Shown here in pieces: positions 16,541 through 23,944 of a stretch of DNA of 36,162 bases (the first letter of the stretch is position 1; the number at the start of each line of letters is the position of its first letter). This DNA is from Treponema sp. Lineage in GTDB: Bacteria > Spirochaetota > Spirochaetia > Treponematales > Treponemataceae. The position numbers and the translations under genes are program-made. A model generated the notes under the pieces. The model ran no database searches and had not been told where the DNA came from. It was given only the letters and a program-made list of their open reading frames with translations. The stretch covers positions 1-36,162 of the forward strand of contig JAGCVK010000011.1 in assembly GCA_017962415.1 (NCBI GenBank), in the 5' to 3' direction.

Positions 16541-17869
16541 GCCCGACGAAGCGCCAATAGGATTTGTTGTATTGCCAGTTGGAACGCTGCCATCCCAGTC
16601 ATAACACCATTCATAAACGTTTCCACTCATATCGTATAGTCCAAGTGCATTTGCTGCTTTTTTTCCAACTTCATGAGTTCCCCAGCCAGAATAATTATTT
16701 GTTTCACGATCAGATCCTGTTGTTCCTGTAATATTATTGTACCCATACCACCCTACAGTATCCAATCCTGTGTTTGTACTTGCATCCCATGAAGTATCAC
16801 TTGCTGTGTCGGCACCACTAAATGTATAATTCCAGTCTGCTTTTGTCTGGTCTCCACCACGTGCCGCAAATTCCCATTCTGCTTCTGTTGGCAGGCGGTA
16901 ACCTTTTGCACCTTCTACAAGAGTTACAGTTGCTCCTGTTATATTTCCGTTAGAATTAACTTCTGTTACTGTAATATTATATGCTTTGTCTGAAGTACTC
17001 ATTGTTTTTTCTGTAAGAGCATTACAGAAGTAAACTGCGTCATACCATGTCATTCCTTCTGCAGGTCTAAGCTTCTGTATTCCTGGATTTTTCAAAGCAT
17101 ACAAAGAAGAGCCTTCTGTACAATAAAATGGTTCTGCATTAAGTGTTTTTTCAACTCCATTAATTGTTACCTTCTGGTTAGTCATTACAGTTTTATAAAG
17201 TTCCTGGGTAACTTCATATTTTCCCATAATAAATGGACTTAATGTTACTGTTCGCCCTTCAATAAATACTCCTTCATAATTGTTTGTATTTTTTGCACCT
17301 GTTACTGTAACTGCGCTGTTCATAACCTGCACTTCGCCTGTTTTTTCAAAAGTTACACCATTAATTGTAATTGAAGCAACATCTGATATTGTTGAATTAC
17401 TTGTATTCTCAGGCTTTCCCCAATGAAAGCCAACATTTACACCGGCTTCTTTTACTTTTGGATGAATTGTAATATCTACATTTACATCACCATCAGAAAA
17501 CTTTATAAAACGTGATTCTTCGCCTTCTCCAATTACAATTGTGTTTTTATATGCTATTACCTTTATTTTGTATGTACCTTCATCTGCTACTGGTAAATAT
17601 ACTTTTGATCCAGGAGCCTTATTTTTTTCTTCTACAACAGCAACACCATCTTTTTCCAAAAGTACATCATACTTTGTTGCATCTGATTCTTCGTAATATG
17701 CAACTCGCGAATTATTTCCCGGCAACAATACGGCAAATCTCATTCCTTCGTACTGATTTTCACTTAAATCAGGGGCATCAAGTTCATTATTCAACGCTCC
17801 AGAGCATCCAGAAAATGCTGCAACCATTGCCATAACAGCTGCTGCAGCAATCCACTTTGTTTTTTTCAT
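16409..17869 (-). CDS. SUMF1/C-type-lectin-fold surface lipoprotein, paralogue A
   Basis: Predicted lipoprotein of 486 residues. The ATG at 17867-17869 follows AAAGGAG and begins MKKTKWIAAAAVMAMVAAF, with a lipobox ending at Cys22; the longer frame upstream lacks these. Residues about 30-165 form an N-module shared with paralogue B (LLPGNNSRVAYY, GTYKIKVIAYKN, VNVGFHW). Residues about 205-486 are the formylglycine-generating-enzyme-like domain: GKYEVTQELYK, WYDAVYFCNALTEK, YRLPTEAEWEFAARGG, LGLYDMSGNVYEWCYDWDG, GFRVV. The two redox Cys of true FGE are not in the usual spacing, so a binding role is likelier than catalysis. Treponema denticola TvpA is a precedent for such proteins as retroelement-diversified ligands. 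It lies inside the ruvB-queA interval. Confidence 0.88.
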   Translation of the reverse strand: MKKTKWIAAAAVMAMVAAFSGCSGALNNELDAPDLSENQYEGMRFAVLLPGNNSRVAYYEESDATKYDVLLEKDGVAVVEEKNKAPGSKVYLPVADEGTYKIKVIAYKNTIVIGEGEESRFIKFSDGDVNVDITIHPKVKEAGVNVGFHWGKPENTSNSTISDVASITINGVTFEKTGEVQVMNSAVTVTGAKNTNNYEGVFIEGRTVTLSPFIMGKYEVTQELYKTVMTNQKVTINGVEKTLNAEPFYCTEGSSLYALKNPGIQKLRPAEGMTWYDAVYFCNALTEKTMSTSDKAYNITVTEVNSNGNITGATVTLVEGAKGYRLPTEAEWEFAARGGDQTKADWNYTFSGADTASDTSWDASTNTGLDTVGWYGYNNITGTTGSDRETNNYSGWGTHEVGKKAANALGLYDMSGNVYEWCYDWDGSVPTGNTTNPIGASSGSKRVGRGGCWYNKANVCSVCGHYYVTPGYRDNDMGFRVVRSAQ

Positions 17870-17896
17870 AAAAATTCTCCTTTGAAAAAAAAAATA

Positions 17897-17945
17897 TAAA
17901 AAAAAGGACACGACTTTATTCTTTACGAACAAAAAGCGTGTCTTT
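17897..17945 (-). terminator. terminator after vapBC
   Basis: Minus-strand arms GACACG and CGTGTC (17937-17942 with 17907-17912) close a 24-base A/T-rich loop, followed by nine T. It ends only about 28 nt before the lipoprotein start codon, so that gene's promoter probably overlaps it. A similar GACACGC-type hairpin ends ruvA upstream of paralogue B. Confidence 0.6.
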
Positions 17946-17975
17946 TAATTTCTAAAAAATGTAAAATAATATTAT

Positions 17976-18020
17976 CTTGAGTTCTTGAGTTCTTGAGTTC
18001 TTGAGTTCTTGAGTTCTTGC
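17976..18020. repeat. 8-bp tandem repeat, five full copies
   Basis: The unit CTTGAGTT is repeated exactly five times from 17976 to 18015 and then breaks off after CTTG. It lies 107 bp upstream of the lipoprotein start and 120 bp after the vapC stop. Uninterrupted short repeats of this kind change length by slipped-strand mispairing. Confidence 0.9.
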
Positions 18021-18140
18021 ATACTTTTCTTATTAAATTCTGCCAACGGCAAACATTTTTTTATTTACGAATTGTATATCATTGCCGATTAAAAATCTAC
18101 AAATATTTCTTGAAAAATAAGCACTTTAATAACAAATAAA

Positions 18141-18584
18141 TTACTTAATTGCTTTCTTTAAATCCTCATCATATGTTTTTAACGGAAGGCCTGCACGGCG
18201 GGAAAGCTCTAAATATGTGGCATCATAATATGAAAGATTATGCTCAATTGCTAAATCAAAAATTCTGTGACGAATTTCTGAATCACCTTGTGAATCTGTA
18301 TAAATGGGAAGCTGCTGTAAATCATACATAATGTCCATTGCATCAGAATGCGAAAGTTTTGGCACACCTTCACGCTTGCTTCTTGTTTTACTCAAAAGAA
18401 CGTTACCAATTTCATACCAGAAAAGCTGCGGAACATAAATCTGGCCATTGTTTTCAAGAACATATTCAATATCTTTTATGCAGTCAGAAAACTCATCATC
18501 ACAAAAACCATTTAATAAATAAGCTGCCATAAAAGATGTATCAGCAACAAAACACGGAAAACTATTAGTACTTTCGGCCTTCAT
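18141..18584 (-). CDS. vapC: PIN-domain toxin of a VapBC-type pair
   Basis: Predicted metal-dependent ribonuclease; VapC toxins cleave tRNA or rRNA when freed from antitoxin. The 147 residues carry the PIN acidic residues: Asp in VADTSFMAAYLL (about 15), Glu in FWYEIGNVLLS, Asp in LSYYDATYLELS (about 122) and a final Asp in KTYDEDL. The start overlaps the antitoxin gene by 20 nt, as is common in such pairs. It is a cassette between ruvB and the lipoprotein within the ancestral ruvB-queA interval, consistent with insertion. The RNA target cannot be told from sequence. Confidence 0.88.
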   Translation of the reverse strand: MKAESTNSFPCFVADTSFMAAYLLNGFCDDEFSDCIKDIEYVLENNGQIYVPQLFWYEIGNVLLSKTRSKREGVPKLSHSDAMDIMYDLQQLPIYTDSQGDSEIRHRIFDLAIEHNLSYYDATYLELSRRAGLPLKTYDEDLKKAIK

Positions 18585-18870
18585 TTTTAAGTTCCTTTAA
18601 GTCTTTTGCAGTAAGAGAAGCGCCGCCACTGTTTTTTCGAGTTTCCTGGATTTTTTGCGAACGCGCTAAAATCCGCTTGTGAGCTTCAAAAGCAGCTTCG
18701 TTTCGAATTGTCTGCACACCTTGCAAAACAGCAACTTTTTTTCCATTTTTAGAAATATTAATTGTTGCACCACTTTGAACTTTACGTAAAAGTTCTGCAA
18801 AATAAGTTTTTGCATCAAAAGCACCAACATCAAAAACATTATTTCCCGTCATTGCAATAGAAAATGCCAT
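18565..18870 (-). CDS. vapB: Phd/YefM-type antitoxin
   Basis: Antitoxin and autorepressor partner of the PIN toxin. The N-terminal part matches the Phd/YefM DNA-binding fold: FDAKTYFAELLRKVQSGATI followed by NISKNGKKVAVLQ. The C-terminal half is a charged helix that would wrap the toxin (FEAHKRILARSQKIQETRKN). The ATG at 18868-18870 lies six bases after AAGGAGG; an ATG further upstream lacks such a site. 101 residues. Confidence 0.87.
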   Translation of the reverse strand: MAFSIAMTGNNVFDVGAFDAKTYFAELLRKVQSGATINISKNGKKVAVLQGVQTIRNEAAFEAHKRILARSQKIQETRKNSGGASLTAKDLKELKNEGRKY

Positions 18871-18885
18871 AGACACCTCCTTAGA

Positions 18886-18957
18886 AGTTGTTAAACAACT
18901 CACATATAAAAGATAATACAGGAAATAATAAAAGTCAACCAGTTTTTCAACCAGTTT
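18886..18957 (-). promoter_or_regulatory. vapBC promoter and operator repeats
   Basis: The minus strand shows TTGACT, a 17-bp spacer and TATCTT. Two direct copies of CTGGTTGA-type sequence (18936-18957) overlap the -35. A perfect 15-bp palindrome with 7-bp arms AGTTGTT/AACAACT (18886-18900) lies between the -10 and the ribosome site. Both are good candidates for autoregulation by the antitoxin-toxin complex. Confidence 0.6.
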
Positions 18958-18965
18958 AAAATCTA

Positions 18966-20019
18966 TTAAAACAAACTTCCTTGCGCACCGCCACTTTTTG
19001 AATCGGCAGAGTGAGAAAGGCCAAGATGAGTATATGCTTTTTCAGTTACCATTCGGCCGCGCGGAGTGCGCTGCAAAAGGCCGCATTGAATAAGATACGG
19101 CTCATAATAATCTTCCAAAGTGTCAATGCTCTCGCCAATAGAAATGGCAAGCGTTTCAGCACCAACAGGGCCGCCGCCAAAATTTTCGATAATAGAACGT
19201 AAAATCTCGCGGTCATATTTTTCAAGACCAATCGAATCAATTTCAAGGCGGCGTAAGCCTTCATCAACAATATCAACAGAAATAGAACGGCTTCCACTAA
19301 CCTGAGCAAAATCCCGCATACGACGCAAAACACGATTTGCAACACGAGGAGTTCCGCGACAGCATTGAGCCAGCAAAAGAGCCGCATCATCATCAATACC
19401 AATTTCCAAAATAGAAGCAGAACGCTTGATAATAGAAGAAAGTTCCGCCTGCGTATAAAACTCAAAACGCGGAATAAAACCAAAACGCGAACGAAGCGGG
19501 CTCGAAACAGAACCAGCCTTAGTCGTAGCGCCAACCAACGTAAAAGGCGGAATAGGAATACGAACCGTGCGAGCCGCAGCCCCTTGCCCAATAATCCAGT
19601 CCAGTTCAAAATCTTCCATTGCAATATAAAGCATTTCTTCAATCGCAGGCTTTAAGCGGTGAATCTCGTCAATAAAAAAAAACAGTTCGCAGAGTAATCG
19701 TAGAAAGAATGCCCGCCAAATCCTTAGGTTTATCTAAAGCCGGCGCCGAAGTAACCTTAAAATCAACACCAAGTTCGTGAGCCGTAATTTGGGCAAGAGT
19801 AGTTTTTCCAAGTCCCGGTGGACCAATCAAAAGCAGATGATCAAGCGGCTCCTCGCGAAGTTTGGCCGCCTCAATAAAAGTCGAAAGATTTTTCTTTACA
19901 CTCTCCTGCCCCAAAAAGTCGGCAAGTTTAGTCGGGCGCAGTTTATTATCCTGTTCATCAAAAGAGTTTTTTAAATCCGCACGCACAATCGCAGAAAAAT
20001 CTTCGTTTTCGTTTATCAT
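18966..20019 (-). pseudogene. ruvB: Holliday junction helicase RuvB, interrupted by a +1 frameshift
   Basis: RuvB is the hexameric AAA+ motor that drives branch migration with RuvA. All motifs are present on two frames. The first (20019 to 19669) carries [18 protein letters not shown] and Walker [10 protein letters not shown], then hits a stop. The second carries IDEIHR (Walker B), [22 protein letters not shown] (sensor 1), SSPLRSRFG (arginine finger) and the winged helix [22 protein letters not shown]. The switch lies in nine consecutive T; with eight T the product would be a normal 350-residue protein reading [10 protein letters not shown]. As written the gene is broken. Sequencing or assembly error, a real mutation, or transcriptional slippage on T9 are all possible. 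RuvA and RuvC in the window are intact. Confidence 0.93.
19674..19682 (-). other. T9 homopolymer carrying the ruvB frameshift
   Basis: Nine A on the plus strand (nine T in the coding strand) immediately before the ATTGACGAG that encodes IDE of Walker B. Removing one base, or adding two, restores the frame. Confidence 0.9.
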
Positions 20020-20025
20020 AATTTT

Positions 20026-20034
20026 ATTTTAGCA
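20026..20034 (-). promoter_or_regulatory. extended -10 directly before ruvB, candidate leaderless promoter
   Basis: The minus strand reads TGC-TAAAAT, then six bases, then the ruvB ATG. There is no Shine-Dalgarno and no convincing -35; the TGn extension could compensate. Confidence 0.45.
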
Positions 20035-20088
20035 TATTTTTAATCAGATTTACAGACCAAAGAATTTTCTTTTAATGATTTTTATATT

Positions 20089-20222
20089 GGGGGTCCCGCA
20101 GCCGGCCTTCGGCCGGCTGCGGTCGGGCTTTGCGCACTTCCGCGCTAACCGCGCTCCATTCTTGCGCTCATTTCATTCGCTCCAAAACGCGCTTCGCGCG
20201 GTGCTCCAATCCCTACCCCGTT
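20089..20222. repeat. GC-rich palindromic intergenic block between paralogue B and ruvB
   Basis: It opens with a perfect 12-bp stem closed by a TTC loop (20096-20107 with 20111-20122). A second CGCGC-TTC-GCGCG hairpin lies near 20190. GCGC- and CGCTC-rich fragments fill the rest. It contrasts with the AT-rich surroundings and is non-coding. It resembles, without being a copy of, the block at 35213-35330; both sit at breaks in the ruv cluster. Confidence 0.6.
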
Positions 20223-20240
20223 GTTCTCAAAAAATAGGTC

Positions 20241-21620
20241 TTACTTAGCAGTACGCACAAGTCTAAAGCCTAAATCCCAATTTAAACCAGGAGCATTTGG
20301 ACTCTCACGAGCATAACTATAATCATACTCTCTAGAATAAACGTACGCATAATAATATGGCCAAACCCAGCTGCCACCGCATCTGATTGTTTCATATCCA
20401 GCATTTCCATGATAACGATCATAATAATTTAATGGAGTTCCAATAAGCTCTTCATCCATACTGAACGCGTCCCAACACCATTCCCAAACATTTCCGCTCA
20501 TATCATAAATTCCAAGATTGTTTGGCAACTTACGCTTTACTTCATGAGTTTTCTCATTACTGTTTTTTTCAATCCAGGCATATCTGGTAACCGCATTATT
20601 ACCATTTGTTCCTGCAAAAACAGTAGGTTCTTGTATACCAGTTTTTCCTCCAACAGCAGCATATTGCCATTCAACTTCTTTTGGCAAACGATAGCCGTTT
20701 GCATCAAAACGACATTCAATCTTATCCCAAACATAAGCAGCCGATCGAGGTATATCTTCATTATCAACATCAACAAGGTCAACTCTTTCTTCATCAATAC
20801 TAAATACATAACAAGGAGTTAATCCTGCTGCAATACTCTTTCTGTTACAATAAACAACCGCATCGTACCAGGAAACACATTCAACTGGGCGATTAGCCTG
20901 AACTTCATTATTATCAGGATCGCTACTAAAATGACTTGGATTAAATCCCATTACAGATTCAAATTCAGCTTGCGTAACTTCATGGTCACAAATATAAAAA
21001 TCATCAATTATTATTTGTTTTCCAAAACCTTCGGCATTACAATACACATCAAAATCGTCTATTTCAAAAAAAATAGTATCGCCTTCAACAAAAATAAAAT
21101 CATCTTGAGCTGGCGGTGTTTCCGGTTCTTCATCGTCCCAAAGAATTTCTACATTTACATCGGTTGCTTTTACCATTGGCCGCATTTTCAACTGAACAAG
21201 AATTTCATTTTTTGAAAGATCGATTTCTGTCTCTTTTTCGGCTTCTGCAATCGGAATATCATTCATAAAAGCGGTAGCTCTAATTTTATAAGTTCCAGCG
21301 TCATTAATTCCAAAATTAACTCTGTCACCAGGATTTGCAACAATTGGCTCCAGATACAATTCGCCATTTTTCAAAACCTCAAGTCCATATTCTGTTACAT
21401 CATCTTTAGAATAAAGAACGCGAGAACTTGCCGCTTTTGAAGAAGGCAGCAAAACAGACAAGGTTGTTTTTCCGGTTGTTCCTTTTGTTTTTTGAACGTT
21501 ACGGTCTTGCGATTCTTGAGCTGAAGAACTTTCATTAAAATCCAAAGCTGAATTACAAGCTGTAAAAACAGCTGCCGACATCAACATTGCCATTGCGGCA
21601 ATTAATTTCGTTTTTTTCAT
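20241..21620 (-). CDS. SUMF1/C-type-lectin-fold surface lipoprotein, paralogue B
   Basis: Predicted 459-residue lipoprotein. The ATG at 21618-21620 lies after AGGAG; an in-frame GTG three codons upstream overlaps that site and is less likely. The signal peptide MKKTKLIAAMAMLMSAAVF ends at Cys22, as in paralogue A. The N-module matches paralogue A (SVLLPSSKAASSRVLY, GTYKIRATAFMN, DVNVEILW), followed by an acidic linker. The SUMF1 domain shows DHEVTQAEFESVMGFNPSHF, CVSWYDAVVYCNRKS, YRLPKEVEWQYAAVGG, LGIYDMSGNVWEWCWD and a Tyr-rich end (WPYYYAYVYSREYDYSYAR) before LGFRLVR. This tail is AT-rich, unlike paralogue A, so retroelement editing is less evident. It separates ruvA from ruvB. Confidence 0.88.
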   Translation of the reverse strand: MKKTKLIAAMAMLMSAAVFTACNSALDFNESSSAQESQDRNVQKTKGTTGKTTLSVLLPSSKAASSRVLYSKDDVTEYGLEVLKNGELYLEPIVANPGDRVNFGINDAGTYKIRATAFMNDIPIAEAEKETEIDLSKNEILVQLKMRPMVKATDVNVEILWDDEEPETPPAQDDFIFVEGDTIFFEIDDFDVYCNAEGFGKQIIIDDFYICDHEVTQAEFESVMGFNPSHFSSDPDNNEVQANRPVECVSWYDAVVYCNRKSIAAGLTPCYVFSIDEERVDLVDVDNEDIPRSAAYVWDKIECRFDANGYRLPKEVEWQYAAVGGKTGIQEPTVFAGTNGNNAVTRYAWIEKNSNEKTHEVKRKLPNNLGIYDMSGNVWEWCWDAFSMDEELIGTPLNYYDRYHGNAGYETIRCGGSWVWPYYYAYVYSREYDYSYARESPNAPGLNWDLGFRLVRTAK

Positions 21621-21646
21621 AAAACGCACTCCTATTAAATAATTTT

Positions 21647-21777
21647 AATCAAAAAAAATGCCATAAACGTCATTTTTTTTGATTTACGCATTTTTGCTTC
21701 GCAAAAAGTGCTCTTAATCACAAAATGCCAAAAACACCATTTTTTTGATTACCGCTTTTTTGCTTCGCAAAAAGTGC
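21647..21777 (-). repeat. two tandem copies of intergenic repeat family A
   Basis: Each unit of about 65 bp has a long inverted repeat (arms AATCAAAAAAAATG and CATTTTTTTTGATT in copy 1, shorter in copy 2) with a 10-base A-rich loop. A second hairpin follows, with arms TTTTTGC and GCAAAAA around a TTC loop and an outer GC(A)/TGC pair. The hairpins are at 21688-21711 and 21754-21777. On the minus strand the units follow the T tract of the ruvA terminator. Copies in the same orientation are at 29546-29604 and 35331-35389. Confidence 0.8.
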
Positions 21778-21836
21778 TAAAAAAAAGACACGCTTTTTAT
21801 TTAATTGAATAATCAATCAAAAAAAGGCGTGCCTAT
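21778..21836 (-). terminator. terminator of ruvA
   Basis: On the minus strand GGCACGC pairs with GCGTGTC (one G-U), extended by TTTTT/AAAAA after a one-base bulge, and is followed by an eight-T tract. The long loop contains ATTGA/TCAAT, which may extend the stem. It shows that ruvA is not co-transcribed with ruvB here. Confidence 0.65.
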
Positions 21837-21903
21837 TTTTACTTAAAATAATTATAACATAGGATATGGTTTTAAGCAAAATTAATTTCTATATCTTTGG
21901 GTA

Positions 21904-22521
21904 TTAAGCTAATTCAACAATAACACGGCGGAATAAAATATCTTCCCTTTCTTTTTGTGATTTTCCGGCAAAATCAGGTTCGTTGGTAAGAACTTCTATA
22001 AGCTGAGCAACTTTTTGTTCAACAAGACGCTTATCGTAGCCCATGCTGGCAAGCGAAGTTACAACATCAGAATAAGGACTTGCAGAAGAAAGTCGAATCA
22101 CACTAGAATTTTCTTCGCTGATTTTAAGTTTTCCTTTTAAAGTAAGCATCATTTTTCCGGCAGTTTTTTTGCCTACGCCAGGAATTTTTTCAAGCATTTC
22201 AAGGTCGCCTTTTTCAAGCACGTCCATAAGCCGCGCACTTGAAACTGCGCTCATAATTTTTACAGCACCTTTTGGACCTACTCCGTCAACTTTAAGTAAA
22301 TCCAAAAATACGCTTCGCTCTTCTGCACTTGCAAATCCATAAAGCGCCATAAGCTGATCTGTATGCTGAAGCCAGGTAAAAACTTTTGCTTCATTTCCAA
22401 CCGGAGGAAGCATATCAAGATTTGAATCGGGCACGCACAAATCCCACTCTACGCCATTAGTATCTATAAAAACCTGCTTAGGAAATTTTCCAGTAATTAT
22501 TCCAGTAAGTGAATTGAACAT
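21904..22521 (-). CDS. ruvA: Holliday junction DNA helicase subunit RuvA
   Basis: RuvA tetramers hold the four-way junction and load RuvB. The 205 residues have the family order: N-terminal OB domain (MFNSLTGIITGKFPKQVFID), LYGFASAEERSVF, two helix-hairpin-helix motifs (LLKVDGVGPKGAVKIMS near 80; LEKIPGVGKKTAGKMMLTL near 110), and a C-terminal RuvB-binding domain (DVVTSLASMGYDKRLVEQKV). It is intact, unlike ruvB. It lies upstream of the ruvB position as usual, but with paralogue B and repeats between. No Shine-Dalgarno precedes the ATG; a TATAAT sits six bases before it. Confidence 0.97.
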   Translation of the reverse strand: MFNSLTGIITGKFPKQVFIDTNGVEWDLCVPDSNLDMLPPVGNEAKVFTWLQHTDQLMALYGFASAEERSVFLDLLKVDGVGPKGAVKIMSAVSSARLMDVLEKGDLEMLEKIPGVGKKTAGKMMLTLKGKLKISEENSSVIRLSSASPYSDVVTSLASMGYDKRLVEQKVAQLIEVLTNEPDFAGKSQKEREDILFRRVIVELA

Positions 22522-22527
22522 AAATTA

Positions 22528-22557
22528 ATTATAAAGCAAAAAAAAACTGTATTGCAA
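22528..22557 (-). promoter_or_regulatory. ruvA promoter, candidate leaderless start
   Basis: TTGCAA (22552-22557), an 18-bp spacer and a perfect TATAAT (22528-22533) are followed by six bases and then the ruvA ATG. This is the best-formed of the promoters that abut a start codon. Confidence 0.6.
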
Positions 22558-22592
22558 GAGCAGATATCACTTGGGCATTATAAAACCTTTCA

Positions 22593-22664
22593 ATGTTGAA
22601 AAGTAAAAAAACGCTCATCGTGTATTTTGCTCTCGCTGCAACGCTGTTATTTTTGATTTTCTAA
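22593..22664 (+). CDS. possible 23-residue membrane micropeptide
   Basis: A short frame encodes MLKSKKTLIVYFALAATLLF plus three more residues: a basic start followed by one uninterrupted hydrophobic helix, the pattern of small membrane proteins and type I toxins. TATAAA lies eight bases before its ATG, and there is no ribosome site. It overlaps the 3' end of larC on the opposite strand by 18 bp. Chance is a real alternative in a window this AT-rich. Confidence 0.22.
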   Translation: MLKSKKTLIVYFALAATLLFLIF

Positions 22665-23906
22665 TTTTTCCAAAACTTCATCAATGCTAAGCCCTGTTTT
22701 TTTTGCAATTGCCGCAAGGTCTTCATACTCAAACTTTTTTCGCGTAACTCCATAACCTTGAGCTTTTTTTAGCCGGACTTCTCCAAAATCAGTTTGTACG
22801 GTCACAATCTCGCGGTCTAGATAATATCGGTTACTTACAGTTTCGCGAACGCCAAGCGTAGTTGTATGCTTAAAAATTGTTTCAAGAATTTTTTCTTTTT
22901 GCGATTGCCGGCACATCACGCAAAGCAAATTACCAGAACGCGATTTTTTCATAACAACCGGAACTGTATAAACTTCAATTGCGCCAGCTTCAAAAAGCAT
23001 TTCCATTGCAAACGAAAGTTTTTCTGCGCTAATATCATCAAGATTACAAGTAAACTTTATGATTTGCTCCGCGTCTTCTTCAGTTTCGCCAAGAATTGCA
23101 CGAACACAGTTTGCCGCTTCAAAATCTTTTTTTCCCATTCCATAACCAATTGCGTTCATTTTAATAGAAGGCATTTTTCCAAATTGAATAACAAAATGTT
23201 TTAGCAAAGCAGCGCCCGTTGGGGTACATAGCTCGCCTTGTATATGACCGCTATAAACTGGAATCTCTTTTAAAATAAAAGCAGTTGCCGGAGCCGGAAC
23301 CGGAAGAATTCCATGCGCGCAATGAACATGCCCAAAACCAACATTCACTTCAGAAGCATAGATTTTTTTTGCACCAATTTTTTCAATTAAAAGGCAAACC
23401 GCAGTTATATCTGCAACTGCGTCCATTGTCCCAACTTCATGAAAATGAATGTCTGTTTCAGGAACTCCGTGAACATGGCTTTCAGCGGCGGCAATTAATT
23501 TGTAAACTTCAATAACATCATTTTTTATTTTTTGAGGAATTTTCAAAGACAAAATAAGCTCTTCAATTTCTGCCATGCTGGAATGATGATGATGTTCGTG
23601 TTCATTATGAGTATGCGTGTGAACGTGATTATGCGCTTCAACTTCATTATTATGCGCGTGAGTTTCTTCGTGGTTATGATGATTATCAGCCTCTTCTTCT
23701 TTTCCGTTTACGCTTACCCTAAAATGAGTTCCAGTAATTCCGCATTTTACAGATTTTTCTGCTGTCACCCTAACTCCAGGAATTCCAGCCTCATTCAATT
23801 CTTTCAAAAAATCATTTTTCTGATTTTCATCTAAAAGTTCATACAGAGCTGCGCTAAGCATATCTCCAGCAGCGCCCATTGGTAAATCAAGATAAAGAGT
23901 TTTCAT
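22647..23906 (-). CDS. larC: LarC, nickel insertion protein of nickel-pincer nucleotide synthesis
   Basis: LarC inserts nickel into the bisthiocarboxylated pyridinium mononucleotide to complete the pincer cofactor of lactate racemase-type enzymes. 419 residues in one frame: LYLDLPMGAAGDMLSAALYEL at the N-terminus, then a His-rich stretch (about residues 75-110, many HxH and HN pairs) plausible for nickel storage. After it come HVHGVPETDIHFHEVGTMD, GILPVPAPATAF, ELCTPTGAALLKHF and GYGMGKKDF, then the LarC2 part (TCNLDDISAEKLSFAMEMLF; KKSRSGNLLCVM). In Lactobacillus plantarum the two halves are joined by programmed frameshifting; here they are continuous. GGAG precedes the ATG. Third gene of larE-larB-larC. 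Confidence 0.95.
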   Translation of the reverse strand: MKTLYLDLPMGAAGDMLSAALYELLDENQKNDFLKELNEAGIPGVRVTAEKSVKCGITGTHFRVSVNGKEEEADNHHNHEETHAHNNEVEAHNHVHTHTHNEHEHHHHSSMAEIEELILSLKIPQKIKNDVIEVYKLIAAAESHVHGVPETDIHFHEVGTMDAVADITAVCLLIEKIGAKKIYASEVNVGFGHVHCAHGILPVPAPATAFILKEIPVYSGHIQGELCTPTGAALLKHFVIQFGKMPSIKMNAIGYGMGKKDFEAANCVRAILGETEEDAEQIIKFTCNLDDISAEKLSFAMEMLFEAGAIEVYTVPVVMKKSRSGNLLCVMCRQSQKEKILETIFKHTTTLGVRETVSNRYYLDREIVTVQTDFGEVRLKKAQGYGVTRKKFEYEDLAAIAKKTGLSIDEVLEKLENQK

Positions 23907-23944
23907 ATTATCATCTCCAAAAACAAAAAAATCAAATTACAAAA

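Noticed and set aside
16409..17869. Active formylglycine-generating enzyme
   Set aside because: The paired redox Cys of FGE are not in the expected positions, the protein is a lipoprotein, and no sulfatase is nearby.
17976..18020. CRISPR-like array
   Set aside because: The repeat unit is 8 bp with no spacers and there are no cas genes; it is a simple tandem repeat.
19046..19642. 198-residue frame overlapping the ruvB second half
   Set aside because: Leu/Arg/Val-rich shadow of ruvB in another frame; all RuvB motifs are in the frame ending at 18966.
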